Under the pieces are notes generated by a model. It searched no databases. It saw only the letters and a program-made list of their open reading frames with translations, and was not told where the DNA came from. Made by a program: the position numbers and the translations under genes. This document shows, piece by piece, positions 17,186-24,461 of a stretch of DNA of 64,000 nucleotides (position 1 is its first letter; every line of letters starts with the position of its first letter). Source of the DNA: Nisaea sediminum (GTDB lineage Bacteria; Pseudomonadota; Alphaproteobacteria; Thalassobaculales; Thalassobaculaceae); the NCBI RefSeq assembly GCF_014904705.1, contig NZ_JACZCQ010000004.1, positions 186,001-250,000 of the forward strand, given 5' to 3'.

Positions 17186-18736
17186 CTATTCGGCCGCGAG
17201 GGCCGGCGCGCGGTCGAAATCCTCGGGGAACAGGCGGATGGCGGAGAGCACCGGCATGGGCGTGAGGCCGCCCATGGCGCAGAGCGATCCGTCCGTCATC
17301 AGCTCGCAGAGGTCTTCGATGAGCGCGATGTTGCGGGCGACATTCTCGCCCCGGAGTATCTTCTCGACGGTTTCCCGGCCGCGGACCGCGCCGATCCGGC
17401 AGGGCGTGCATTTCCCGCAGCTTTCCTCCTCGCAGAATTCGAAGGCGAAGCGGGCCATCTCGGCCATGTCAACACTCTCGTCGAACACGGTGATGCCGCC
17501 ATGGCCGAGCATCGCCTTGTTCTCGGCGAGTGCCTCGTAATCCATCGGCAGGTCGAGCATCTCGTCCGAGACATAGGCGCCAAGCGGGCCGCCGAGCTGC
17601 GCGGTGCGGAAGGGACGCCCGGTCGCCGTGCCGCCGCCGAACGTTTCAATGAGCTCCCGGATGGTGACGCCGAAGGCCTTCTCTACGAGGCCGCCGCGCC
17701 TGATATTGCCCGCGAGCTGGAAAGCCTGGGTGCCGCGCGAGCGGCCCATGCCGAATTCCTTATAGAAATCCGCGCCTTTGGCGAGGATCATCGGAACGGT
17801 CGCGAGCGTCAGGACGTTGTTCACCACCGTCGGCTTGCCGAAGAGGCCGTGGATCGCCGGGATCGGCGGCTTGGAGCGCACCGTCCCGCGCCGACCCTCG
17901 ATGCTGTTCAGCATCGAGCTTTCCTCGCCGCAGATATAGGCGCCGGCGCCGCGCCGGATCGAGACGCGGAAATCCTTCCCGCTGCCGCGGATATTGCCTC
18001 CAAGCCAGCCCGCCTCCTCCAGTGCCTCGATGGCGCGGCTCATCTTGGAAATCGCGTGCGGATATTCTGAGCGGATATAGACGATGCCCCGCCGGGCACC
18101 GGTCGCCAGCCCGGCGATCGCCATGCCTTCGAGCAGGGTGAAGGGATCGCCTTCCATCAGCATGCGGTCGGCAAAGGTCCCGCTGTCGCCCTCGTCGGCG
18201 TTGCAGCAGATATATTTCTCCGCCGTCTCCTGCTTGCGCACCGTGTGCCACTTGATGCCGGCGGGAAAGCCCGCGCCGCCGCGGCCGCGGAGGCCGGATT
18301 GCAGCACCGCCTCGCAGATCGCCTCGCCGGTCATGGTGAGTGCCGTCTTCAGGCCGGCGAGCCCTCCATGCGCCTCGTAGTCCCTTACGGAAAGCGGATC
18401 GATCACGCCTACGCGGGCGAAGGTCAGCCGCTCCTGGTTCTTGAGGTAATCGATCTCCTCGGTCGGGCCGAGGGCGAGCGGGTGATCGCCACCGGCAACG
18501 ATCGCTTCGAGCAGACCCGAGGCCTCGCCCGGCGGTACCGGTCCGAAGGCCATCCGCCCATCCGGGCCCTCCCATTCGACCAGCGGCTCCAGCCACAGGA
18601 GACCGCGCGAACCATTGCGCACAAGCTTCAGATCGAGACCGCGCTCTCCGGCCGCAACCATCAGCGCCTTCGCGACCCGCTCTGCCCCAACCGAGAGCGC
18701 AGCGGCATCGTCCGGGACATAGAGGATCATGCTCAT
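17186..18736 (-). CDS. fdsB: NAD-dependent formate dehydrogenase beta subunit
   Basis: A 516-residue NuoF-like subunit that passes electrons from FdsA to NAD via FMN. The NAD site lies in G-L-R-G-R-G-G-A-G-F-P-A-G (about 148), FMN contacts in N-A-D-E-G-D-S-G-T-F, and a [4Fe-4S] site in E-S-C-G-K-C-T-P-C-R with a later cysteine. The first 100 residues form a thioredoxin-like extension with no cysteines, so it cannot carry its own cluster. The start at 18736 follows GGAGG and overlaps fdsG by ATGA. The frame is open for 35 more codons upstream, but those are not conserved. Confidence 0.95.
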   Translation of the reverse strand: MSMILYVPDDAAALSVGAERVAKALMVAAGERGLDLKLVRNGSRGLLWLEPLVEWEGPDGRMAFGPVPPGEASGLLEAIVAGGDHPLALGPTEEIDYLKNQERLTFARVGVIDPLSVRDYEAHGGLAGLKTALTMTGEAICEAVLQSGLRGRGGAGFPAGIKWHTVRKQETAEKYICCNADEGDSGTFADRMLMEGDPFTLLEGMAIAGLATGARRGIVYIRSEYPHAISKMSRAIEALEEAGWLGGNIRGSGKDFRVSIRRGAGAYICGEESSMLNSIEGRRGTVRSKPPIPAIHGLFGKPTVVNNVLTLATVPMILAKGADFYKEFGMGRSRGTQAFQLAGNIRRGGLVEKAFGVTIRELIETFGGGTATGRPFRTAQLGGPLGAYVSDEMLDLPMDYEALAENKAMLGHGGITVFDESVDMAEMARFAFEFCEEESCGKCTPCRIGAVRGRETVEKILRGENVARNIALIEDLCELMTDGSLCAMGGLTPMPVLSAIRLFPEDFDRAPALAAE

Positions 18737-19212
18737 CGCCCCGCCTCCAAGATCGCGGCGTCGAGCGACGGACCGTCGGCGCGCCCGAGCAGTTCGCTGC
18801 CGACCATCGCCGCCGGCGCAAGTGCACAATTGCCGAGACAATAAACCGGCTCGAAGGTGACGCCCGCCGCCGTCGCCTCGCGCAAGGTCACGCCGTAACG
18901 CGACAGGATCTCCTCGGTCAGGGCTTCCGCCCCCATGGAGCGGCAGGCCTCGGCCTGGCAGATCTTGACCGTGACCCGACCGCCCGGCCTGGTCCTGAAA
19001 TCATAGTAGAAACTGACGACGCCGTGGACCTCTGCCTTGGAGAGATTCACGCACTCGGCAAGTGCAGGGACGCACATCTCCGGGATGTATCCGAGCTTGT
19101 CCTGCAAATCGTGCAGGATCTCCAGCAGCATCGGCGCCTGATTGCCATATTCGGCGCAGAGCGCGCGCACCTCAAGAATCTCGGGCCGTTCGGCGGTCGC
19201 CGGCATGAGCAT
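18733..19212 (-). CDS. fdsG: NAD-dependent formate dehydrogenase gamma subunit
   Basis: A 159-residue NuoE-like thioredoxin-fold subunit. It has the [2Fe-2S] cysteines C-x4-C (I-C-Q-A-E-A-C) and C-x3-C (V-Y-C-L-G-N-C). It is the first gene of the operon fdsG-fdsB-fdsA-fdhD-fdsD-lysR, so the main promoter lies in 19213-19371. The start is uncertain among TTG 19221, ATG 19212 and ATG 19206; GCGAG stands at good spacing only for 19206. The protein core is unaffected. Confidence 0.92.
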   Translation of the reverse strand: MLMPATAERPEILEVRALCAEYGNQAPMLLEILHDLQDKLGYIPEMCVPALAECVNLSKAEVHGVVSFYYDFRTRPGGRVTVKICQAEACRSMGAEALTEEILSRYGVTLREATAAGVTFEPVYCLGNCALAPAAMVGSELLGRADGPSLDAAILEAGR

Positions 19213-19289
19213 ATCTCGCAATGGTTTTGTCGCATCCCCGCTTTCCCGCAGGTTGAGACAGAAGCATTTACGAGTAGCGCCGCGCGATC

Positions 19290-19316
19290 CAATCGTTAGT
19301 ACCGATGGATCGATTG
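19290..19316. promoter_or_regulatory. Inverted repeat upstream of fdsG, candidate LysR site
   Basis: CAATCG at 19290-19295 and CGATTG at 19311-19316 form a perfect inverted repeat with 15 nt between the arms. The site lies about 80 nt upstream of the fdsG start in the only sizeable gap before the operon. LysR proteins bind interrupted dyads of this size, and a LysR gene ends the operon. The evidence is positional. Confidence 0.35.
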
Positions 19317-19371
19317 ATATCCTCTATGACGCAAGCGAAGCGCCGAGGGACAACCCCGGTCTGTGTGCTGG

Positions 19372-21021
19372 CTAATCATCCTCTCCGGCGGGCTCAGCCA
19401 GCGGAAAACTGATGAAGATGCGCGAACGGGATGCAGAGAATTCACGCTCGATTCTGCCACCGAGCTCAAGCTTGATGCTGGCATCGATGAGGCGCGTGCC
19501 GAAACCCTTGCGCCCCCCGTTTCCGGACAGATCCGCAGGACCGTCGTCCGGCGCCGCGCCCGGACGTTCCTCGATCCATTCGAGCTGCAGATGATCTTCG
19601 TCTTTGACAAGTTCCCAGGACACCTTCAGACGGCCGTCCCCATCGGAAACGCCGCCATATTTGAGGGCATTGGTGGCAAGTTCGTGGAAGGTAAGGCCAA
19701 GGGCCTGTGTTGCGGTCTCCCCAAGCTTGACCGATGGACCGTCGACCGCGCCTTCGGAAATCGCATCCCCGAAAACCTGCTGCAGCTCTCCACGCAGCAG
19801 CGTCTCGAGGTCCGCATTCAACCTGCCGGAGCTGGTCAGCAGATCCTGTGCGTTCGCCATCGCCTGCATGCGCGCTTCGAAGGACCGGCTGAAATCCTCC
19901 AGCGTCTCCGAATTCAACGCAGTCTGCCGCGCCATGGCGAGGATCCGGGTGATCGAGTTTTTGATCCGGTGCTTGGTCTCGTGCAGCAGAAGGTCCTTCT
20001 CCTCCACCGCCTTTTCTGTCAGTGCCTGGATTTCCCGGGCCGCTTCCATCGCACGGACCTGCAGCCGTGCAACCATGGCAAGCGCGCCAGAGAGCAACAG
20101 GAAAATCGCTCCGAGGACAGTGGTACGCCAGTAACGCGACGCGTCGAAGAAAGCCTTGGTCTCGTGCGCCGTGATGGTCCAGGAGCGCCCTGCGATGGGG
20201 AGCTTGCGCTCGACGGTGAACCTGCTCGACGCTGAAATCTCATCGTATCCATCCGAGTGGAACAGGAGCTCGGACTGCCCGTCTGTCGTGTCTCGGGTCT
20301 CGACGACGAGCGGGAGCCGGTCCGACCGTTCCAGCGCCGCCCGATGGAAGTCGCCGGCCCGGAAGGCGGCATAGACGAATCCGATCGGCTCGGCCCGATA
20401 AGCGACCCCGGTTCCCGAGCGGTAGAGCGGCGTATAGACGAGGAACCCGGCCTGCTTGACCGATGTCACCTCCTGCACCAGCGATACCGGTGCGCTCGCT
20501 GTATCCTGCCCGGACTCGATCGCGGTCTGCATCGCGCGGCGGCGCAGGGGCTCGCTGAACATGTCGTAGCCGAGCGCGGCCTCGTTCCGGAAATTGTGCG
20601 GTTCGAGCAGGACGATGACCGCGCGCCGGTCCTGATCCGTTTCCGGCCAGGCCTTGATCGCCCAGTCGTAGTTCCGCTCCAGCTCCGCCTCGACGTCCCG
20701 CTCCCGGCCGGCAGGCAGGAACCGCGCAAAGCCGAGGCCCTGCAGGCCATCGAACCGCTGCTCGATTTCCAGCCCGTCGACATAGGAGATGAAGTCCTGC
20801 CGGGACACGGTGCCGCGGCTGGTGGAGAAATAGGCGTTGGTCGCACGCAGCAAAGCCAGAGAGCGCCTGAGACGCTCGCCGATACGGTCGACCGTATCGT
20901 CGGCAAGAGCCTCGAAACGCGCCTGTTCGGCGGCTTCTTCGGCCCGGTAGACAACGATCGTCGTCGCGAGGCCGATCGATCCGACCAGAAGAAAAACAAG
21001 CAGCGGGAAATATCGGCTCAA
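19372..21021 (-). CDS. CHASE-domain HWE-family sensor histidine kinase
   Basis: A 549-residue membrane kinase read from TTG 21021, chosen because AAGGA lies 8 nt upstream. The frame is open to another TTG at 21087 without a good SD. A first membrane helix (about 8-27) and a second (about 302-320) bracket a periplasmic CHASE sensor (about 50-230). The phospho-acceptor is H351 in H-E-T-K-H-R-I-K-N. A histidine in the N-box (T-F-H-E-L-A-T-N-A) and W-x-E in the G1 region mark the HWE/HisKA_2 family used in PhyR phosphorylation. It lies near phyR and is a good candidate PhyR kinase. Confidence 0.85.
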   Translation of the reverse strand: MSRYFPLLVFLLVGSIGLATTIVVYRAEEAAEQARFEALADDTVDRIGERLRRSLALLRATNAYFSTSRGTVSRQDFISYVDGLEIEQRFDGLQGLGFARFLPAGRERDVEAELERNYDWAIKAWPETDQDRRAVIVLLEPHNFRNEAALGYDMFSEPLRRRAMQTAIESGQDTASAPVSLVQEVTSVKQAGFLVYTPLYRSGTGVAYRAEPIGFVYAAFRAGDFHRAALERSDRLPLVVETRDTTDGQSELLFHSDGYDEISASSRFTVERKLPIAGRSWTITAHETKAFFDASRYWRTTVLGAIFLLLSGALAMVARLQVRAMEAAREIQALTEKAVEEKDLLLHETKHRIKNSITRILAMARQTALNSETLEDFSRSFEARMQAMANAQDLLTSSGRLNADLETLLRGELQQVFGDAISEGAVDGPSVKLGETATQALGLTFHELATNALKYGGVSDGDGRLKVSWELVKDEDHLQLEWIEERPGAAPDDGPADLSGNGGRKGFGTRLIDASIKLELGGRIEREFSASRSRIFISFPLAEPAGEDD

Positions 21022-21189
21022 GAATGCGGTCCTTGAAAATTCGTTAACTTTTTTACGGCCTCCCCCGCGCTTCCGCAATTCTTTCAATTTGAAGCAATTC
21101 CGACCCGCCTCTCGAGCCGAAACCGGGGGAGATCAGCAGCTTCAACAAACCGGAATCTGAGAGAGGAAGAAGGTCAGCGAAAGGCGGGA

Positions 21190-21214
21190 GGAACAAATTC
21201 GAGCCTTAATCGTT
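21190..21214 (+). promoter_or_regulatory. EcfG-type promoter with no ORF behind it
   Basis: GGAAC at 21190-21194, 16 nt, then CGTT at 21211-21214 match the same EcfG promoter seen upstream of nepR-ecfG. It points away from both flanking kinase genes, which are on the minus strand, toward a terminator at 21303-21342. Confidence 0.7.
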
Positions 21215-21220
21215 GTCACT

Positions 21221-21342
21221 ATAACTGCAGCAACGCTGAGCGTTCTTACAAAAAAGAAAGCCGCACGACTGCAGACGGAATTCCAACTCCCGAGAGGTTT
21301 AGGCCGGCGCTGTCGCTCCCCTGACGGCGCCGGCAATTTTTT
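21221..21342 (+). ncRNA. Candidate stress-induced small RNA between two sensor kinase genes
   Basis: A transcript starting about 7 nt after the CGTT element at 21211 would run about 120 nt to the T-run at 21337-21342. It has a short 5' stem-loop (AACGC-TGA-GCGTT, 21232-21244), a single-stranded A-rich middle, and a G+C-rich terminator stem whose loop is C-rich (GCTCCCCT). No ORF with a ribosome binding site is evident. The layout resembles EcfG/sigmaT-controlled regulatory RNAs such as GsrN of Caulobacter in general plan only; no sequence homology was tested. The last 2 nt overlap the 3' end of the opposite-strand kinase gene. Confidence 0.55.
21303..21342 (+). terminator. Intrinsic terminator on the plus strand
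   Basis: GCCGGCGC (21303-21310) pairs with GCGCCGGC (21327-21334), and an inner GTC/GAC pair lengthens the stem. A run of six T follows at 21337-21342. There is no upstream plus-strand gene for it to serve, which supports a non-coding transcript. In the minus direction it immediately follows the stop of the kinase gene at 21341 but lacks a T-run. Confidence 0.75.
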
Positions 21343-22342
21343 ATTCTTCTTCGCGTTGCTGGAACGTCAGGCGGTAGGAAACCCGGTCGTCGTCATAGCG
21401 GTACTCGGCCTCGCCGCCGACCGCGTTCGGGACGACACGCTGCAACACGATGCTGCCGAAGACGCTCTGGTCCGCGATCGCATCATCGCTGAGCGTCAGG
21501 CCCTTCCGGTTCTCCGACCAGGTGACGGCAACCCGCGGGCACTCGTTCTTCTTGCGGGCCGCGGCGCAGGAGATTTCGATCGGCGCGCCGCCGGCACGCA
21601 TCGTTCCGGCGCCGGCCGCGTTGACCACAAGCTCATGCAGCGCAAGTCCGACATGCAGCGCCTCGTTCGGGTTGAGCCAGAGATTCTCGCCCGTGACGGA
21701 GACAGAACCGGGCACTTCCGGCAGGTACTTTTCGATCTGCTGTTCGGCAAGCTCGTAGAAACGGGCGCCGCGCCAGCTCGAATCCGTAATCAGGTCCTGG
21801 GATTGAGAAAGGGAATGGAGACGGCCGAAGAATTTGCGCTTGAAGAACTCCAGATCGGGCGCAAAACGTGCGGTCTGGTTCGCGATGCTCTGAATGATCG
21901 CCAGCAGATTCTTCGAACGGTGACTCAGTTCCCGCAGCAAGGCGCGCAGAATTCTCTCCCGGCGCCGTTCCTCTGTCAGATCGATGATCGTCGTCATGAC
22001 AGAGACGGATCCGTCGGCCGCGCGGATCGGCTCGGCATGGATCTCGAAGAACAGCTCGTCTCCCGGGGAGATTTCGGTCCGCCGCTTTTCCCCGGCCTCC
22101 AACGCCTCGCGTTTCAGCGCGGCGATTTCGGCGCCGCTGTCGGCACCGAAAATGGCGGTGTCCTCAGGGTTGCCCGCCGCATCCACCGACCAGCAGTCCG
22201 GGAGGTTGGCGATGAACACATAACCGAGATCGGCGCCCTGGAGCGTCACGCAGACGCCGGACCGGATCAACGCCCGGACCAGATAATCGCTGAGTTCGGA
22301 CTCGTTCTGGCCCGCCTTCTTCCAGGTCAGAGACTCCGTCAC
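21341..22342 (-). CDS. Soluble HWE-family histidine kinase with PAS-like sensor
   Basis: A 333-residue protein with no membrane segment. Residues about 18-125 look like a PAS domain ending in D-L-T-E-E-R-R-R-E-R. The phospho-acceptor is H141 in L-S-H-R-S-K-N-L-L-A-I-I. The N-box A-L-H-E-L-V-V-N-A-A with H236 and the W-S-E motif further on are the hallmarks of HWE kinases. The start is GTG 22342 with GGGGAGG upstream. It sits between phyR and a second HWE kinase, so it may feed phosphate into PhyR or act as a phosphatase. The two kinases differ in both sensor and location. Confidence 0.85.
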   Translation of the reverse strand: MTESLTWKKAGQNESELSDYLVRALIRSGVCVTLQGADLGYVFIANLPDCWSVDAAGNPEDTAIFGADSGAEIAALKREALEAGEKRRTEISPGDELFFEIHAEPIRAADGSVSVMTTIIDLTEERRRERILRALLRELSHRSKNLLAIIQSIANQTARFAPDLEFFKRKFFGRLHSLSQSQDLITDSSWRGARFYELAEQQIEKYLPEVPGSVSVTGENLWLNPNEALHVGLALHELVVNAAGAGTMRAGGAPIEISCAAARKKNECPRVAVTWSENRKGLTLSDDAIADQSVFGSIVLQRVVPNAVGGEAEYRYDDDRVSYRLTFQQREEE

Positions 22343-22429
22343 AGCCTTCGAACCTCCCCAAAATCCCGAATCGGCTGCGGGCGCCGCAACCTCGCAGCGC
22401 CCGCTTTCCCGGCCGGGCCGGCTAATTCA

Positions 22430-22594
22430 CTAGACCCGCCTGAACAGCCGCGCCAGAAGCGAAACCACGAACAGAACGAGGAAAAGGAAAAACAGAATTT
22501 GTGCGATACCGGCACTTGCACCAGCCACACCCCCAAAACCAAGAACGCCGGCAACGACCGCGACAAGAAAGAAAAGAAGTGCATAGAAAAGCAT
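22430..22594 (-). CDS. DUF1328 small membrane protein
   Basis: A 54-residue protein of two hydrophobic helices, beginning [10 protein letters not shown] and ending L-L-A-R-L-F-R-R-V. This is the DUF1328/YtjA family of tiny inner-membrane proteins of unknown role. GGAGG lies just before the ATG. An EcfG-type promoter sits at 22624-22648, so the gene should be switched on by general stress. It is located between phyR and the cytoplasmic HWE kinase. Confidence 0.88.
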   Translation of the reverse strand: MLFYALLFFLVAVVAGVLGFGGVAGASAGIAQILFFLFLVLFVVSLLARLFRRV

Positions 22595-22623
22595 AACAGC
22601 CTCCGTTGTCTTGATAGAGATGA

Positions 22624-22648
22624 AACGCTTTTCTGGTCTTTTCGTTCC
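22624..22648 (-). promoter_or_regulatory. EcfG-type promoter of the DUF1328 gene
   Basis: Reading the minus strand, GGAAC (22648-22644), 16 nt, then CGTT (22627-22624). The start codon follows 30 nt downstream at 22594. The sequence fits the GGAAC-N16-CGTT consensus exactly. Confidence 0.8.
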
Positions 22649-22683
22649 GCGATCGCCGAAATTTTCAGCTACCGGGCATCAAT

Positions 22684-23487
22684 TCATTCGGCTGCCGCCG
22701 CCGGAACCTCCCGCATGAAGAACAGGGCCTGACTGATCAGCGCCTTGACCATGTCCGGGTTGAACGGCTTCGTGACCAGGAAGGCCGGCTCCGGCCGCTC
22801 TCCGGTCAGGAACCGCTCTGGAAACGCGGTGATGAAGATCACCGGAATATTGCTGTCGGTCTTCAGAATATCGTTCACCGCGTCGATCCCCGAACTGCCG
22901 TCGGCGAGCTGGATATCGGCGAGAACCATCTTCGGCTTGGTGCGGGCAAAAAGGTCGACGGCCTCGGAATGGGTCCGCGCGATGCCGGTGACTTTGTGCC
23001 CGAGGGATTCGACCATCTGCTCGATATCCATCGCGATCAGCGGCTCGTCCTCGATGATCATGATGTCGGTCTCGACCTGGCGGGAGATCTCCTGCGACGC
23101 CTCATTGAGCAACGCGCCGACGCCGACCTCGTCCTGCCCGAGGATCTCGCCTATCTCGGCATGAGAGAAACCTTCGATCACGGCCAGAAGAAACGCCTGA
23201 CGCGCCACCGGAGGCACCGCAGCGAGATTTGCCGCCGCCCGTTTTTCCCAGGCATAGGGAGAGTCTTTCGGTTCGATCTCGATCGGAACGGAACCGAACA
23301 GGCGGGCGAAGAGTTTAAACAGGGACACGCGGTCGCTGGATGTTTCCGGGAAGCAGGAAACGTCGGCGATCAGCGCCTCGAGGGTTGCCGCGACATACGC
23401 GTCCCCGGACGTCTGCGACCCGCTGACAGCGCGCGCATGGCGGCGCAAGCTCGGAAGATGCGGAGCGACGCGAGTGGATAAAGACAT
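22684..23487 (-). CDS. phyR: PhyR-type response regulator, anti-anti-sigma factor
   Basis: A 267-residue two-domain protein. Residues about 20-137 resemble an ECF sigma factor (region 2- and 4-like helices, V-A-R-Q-A-F-L-L-A-V-I-E-G-F-S-H-A-E-I) without DNA-binding function. Residues about 140-257 are a receiver with acidic pocket E146-D147, phospho-acceptor D191, T220 and K240. When phosphorylated, PhyR exposes its sigma-like domain, binds NepR and frees EcfG. It is divergent from nepR-ecfG and has its own EcfG promoter at 23536-23560, giving positive feedback. Confidence 0.95.
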   Translation of the reverse strand: MSLSTRVAPHLPSLRRHARAVSGSQTSGDAYVAATLEALIADVSCFPETSSDRVSLFKLFARLFGSVPIEIEPKDSPYAWEKRAAANLAAVPPVARQAFLLAVIEGFSHAEIGEILGQDEVGVGALLNEASQEISRQVETDIMIIEDEPLIAMDIEQMVESLGHKVTGIARTHSEAVDLFARTKPKMVLADIQLADGSSGIDAVNDILKTDSNIPVIFITAFPERFLTGERPEPAFLVTKPFNPDMVKALISQALFFMREVPAAAAE

Positions 23488-23535
23488 GAAACGAACTCCC
23501 TCAGAGCCCTCGAAACGGGCGGTTCACCGACGTAT

Positions 23536-23560
23536 AACGGACGGGCTGAAAAAAAGTTCC
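23536..23560 (-). promoter_or_regulatory. EcfG-type promoter of phyR
   Basis: On the minus strand, GGAAC (23560-23556), 16 nt, CGTT (23539-23536), with the phyR ATG 49 nt further on. It is placed back to back with the nepR promoter; the two -35 elements are 8 nt apart. Confidence 0.85.
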
Positions 23561-23568
23561 CCGGGTTC

Positions 23569-23593
23569 GGAACTTTTTTGATCGCCGTGCGTT
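23569..23593 (+). promoter_or_regulatory. EcfG-type promoter of nepR-ecfG
   Basis: GGAAC at 23569-23573, 16 nt, CGTT at 23590-23593, with the nepR ATG 34 nt downstream. This autoregulatory promoter is the reference from which the other sites in the window were recognised. Confidence 0.88.
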
Positions 23594-23627
23594 TAATTGC
23601 CGACTGACGCAGGTGGGAAAGAGATCC

Positions 23628-23831
23628 ATGGCCGACACAAACAACACGGACAACCGGGGACCGGCCCTCAACGGACCGCCCCGCGACAATGACGTAAACG
23701 CCCAGATTTCCGGGAAGTTGCGTGAACTTTACGATTCCGTCCGCGAAGAGGCGATCCCCGACCGTTTCCTCGACCTGCTCGAGAAACTCGACGAGGCGGA
23801 ACAGAATTCCAAGCTGGCGGTGAAGAAATGA
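23628..23831 (+). CDS. nepR: NepR-family anti-sigma factor
   Basis: A 67-residue protein with the NepR core I-S-G-K-L-R-E-L-Y-D-S-V at about 26-37 and the following P-D-R-F-L-D-L-L-E-K-L helix. NepR holds EcfG inactive and is captured by phosphorylated PhyR. I chose the ATG at 23628, with GGGAAAGAG before it, over a GTG 15 nt upstream. Its stop overlaps the ecfG start by ATGA, which ties production of the sigma factor to its inhibitor. Confidence 0.93.
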   Translation: MADTNNTDNRGPALNGPPRDNDVNAQISGKLRELYDSVREEAIPDRFLDLLEKLDEAEQNSKLAVKK

Positions 23832-24403
23832 GCGCGGACCGATCGACGGCCGGCGCCGCTGCCGCCGGTTTCAAGCGTGACATGATTGCGGCATTGCCCA
23901 ATCTCCGCGCCTTCGCCGTCTCCCTGATCGGCGCCTCCGACAAGGCCGACGATCTGGTTCAGGACACGATCATGAAAGCCTGGGCCAAGCAGGACAGCTT
24001 CACCCACGGCACCAACATCAAAGCCTGGCTCTTCACCATCCTGCGCAATGAGTTCTACAGCCAGATGCGCAAGCGGGGCCGCGAGGTGCAGGACAGCGAG
24101 GGCACCTTGACCGAGCGGCTCTCCGTACATCCGGAACAATACGGTTCGCTCGACATGCGGGATTTCCGCAGGGCGCTCGACACCCTGCCGGAAGACCAGC
24201 GCGAGGCGTTGATTCTCGTCGGCGCCTCCGGGTTCTCCTACGAGGAGGCCTCGGAAATCTGCGGCTGTGCCGTCGGGACGATCAAGAGCCGGATCAACCG
24301 CGGACGGCAGAAGCTGCAGGAGATTCTCTATATCGAGGGCCCCTCCGACTACGGTCCGGATGCCCTTTCCGCACCTGTCACCTCCCAGGCATTCGTCGCC
24401 TGA
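23828..24403 (+). CDS. ecfG: EcfG-type (ECF15) general stress sigma factor
   Basis: A 191-residue sigma-70 family protein. Region 2 covers about 20-85 (D-D-L-V-Q-D-T-I-M-K-A-W at 41-52), and region 4 covers about 118-165 (L-P-E-D-Q-R-E-A-L-I-L then V-G-T-I-K-S-R-I-N-R-G-R). It directs RNA polymerase to GGAAC-N16-CGTT promoters under general stress. It is translationally coupled to nepR and its targets appear to include at least six other sites within 10 kb. A short proline-containing tail follows region 4. Confidence 0.95.
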   Translation: MSADRSTAGAAAAGFKRDMIAALPNLRAFAVSLIGASDKADDLVQDTIMKAWAKQDSFTHGTNIKAWLFTILRNEFYSQMRKRGREVQDSEGTLTERLSVHPEQYGSLDMRDFRRALDTLPEDQREALILVGASGFSYEEASEICGCAVGTIKSRINRGRQKLQEILYIEGPSDYGPDALSAPVTSQAFVA

Positions 24404-24461
24404 TCCCGGCTTATTTCCTGCCCAATACCGGTTCGACCCGTCCACATTCCGGAGAGTCCAG

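Noticed and set aside
14317-17265. 982-codon open frame on the plus strand opposite fdsA
   Set aside because: It mirrors a well-supported gene, is rich in R, H, D and G as expected from antisense GC-rich codons, and shows no family motif.
22377-22404. GCGGGCGC/GCGCCCGC stem after the DUF1328 gene as a terminator
   Set aside because: The stem is good but no T-run follows on the minus strand, so I cannot call it a terminator with confidence.
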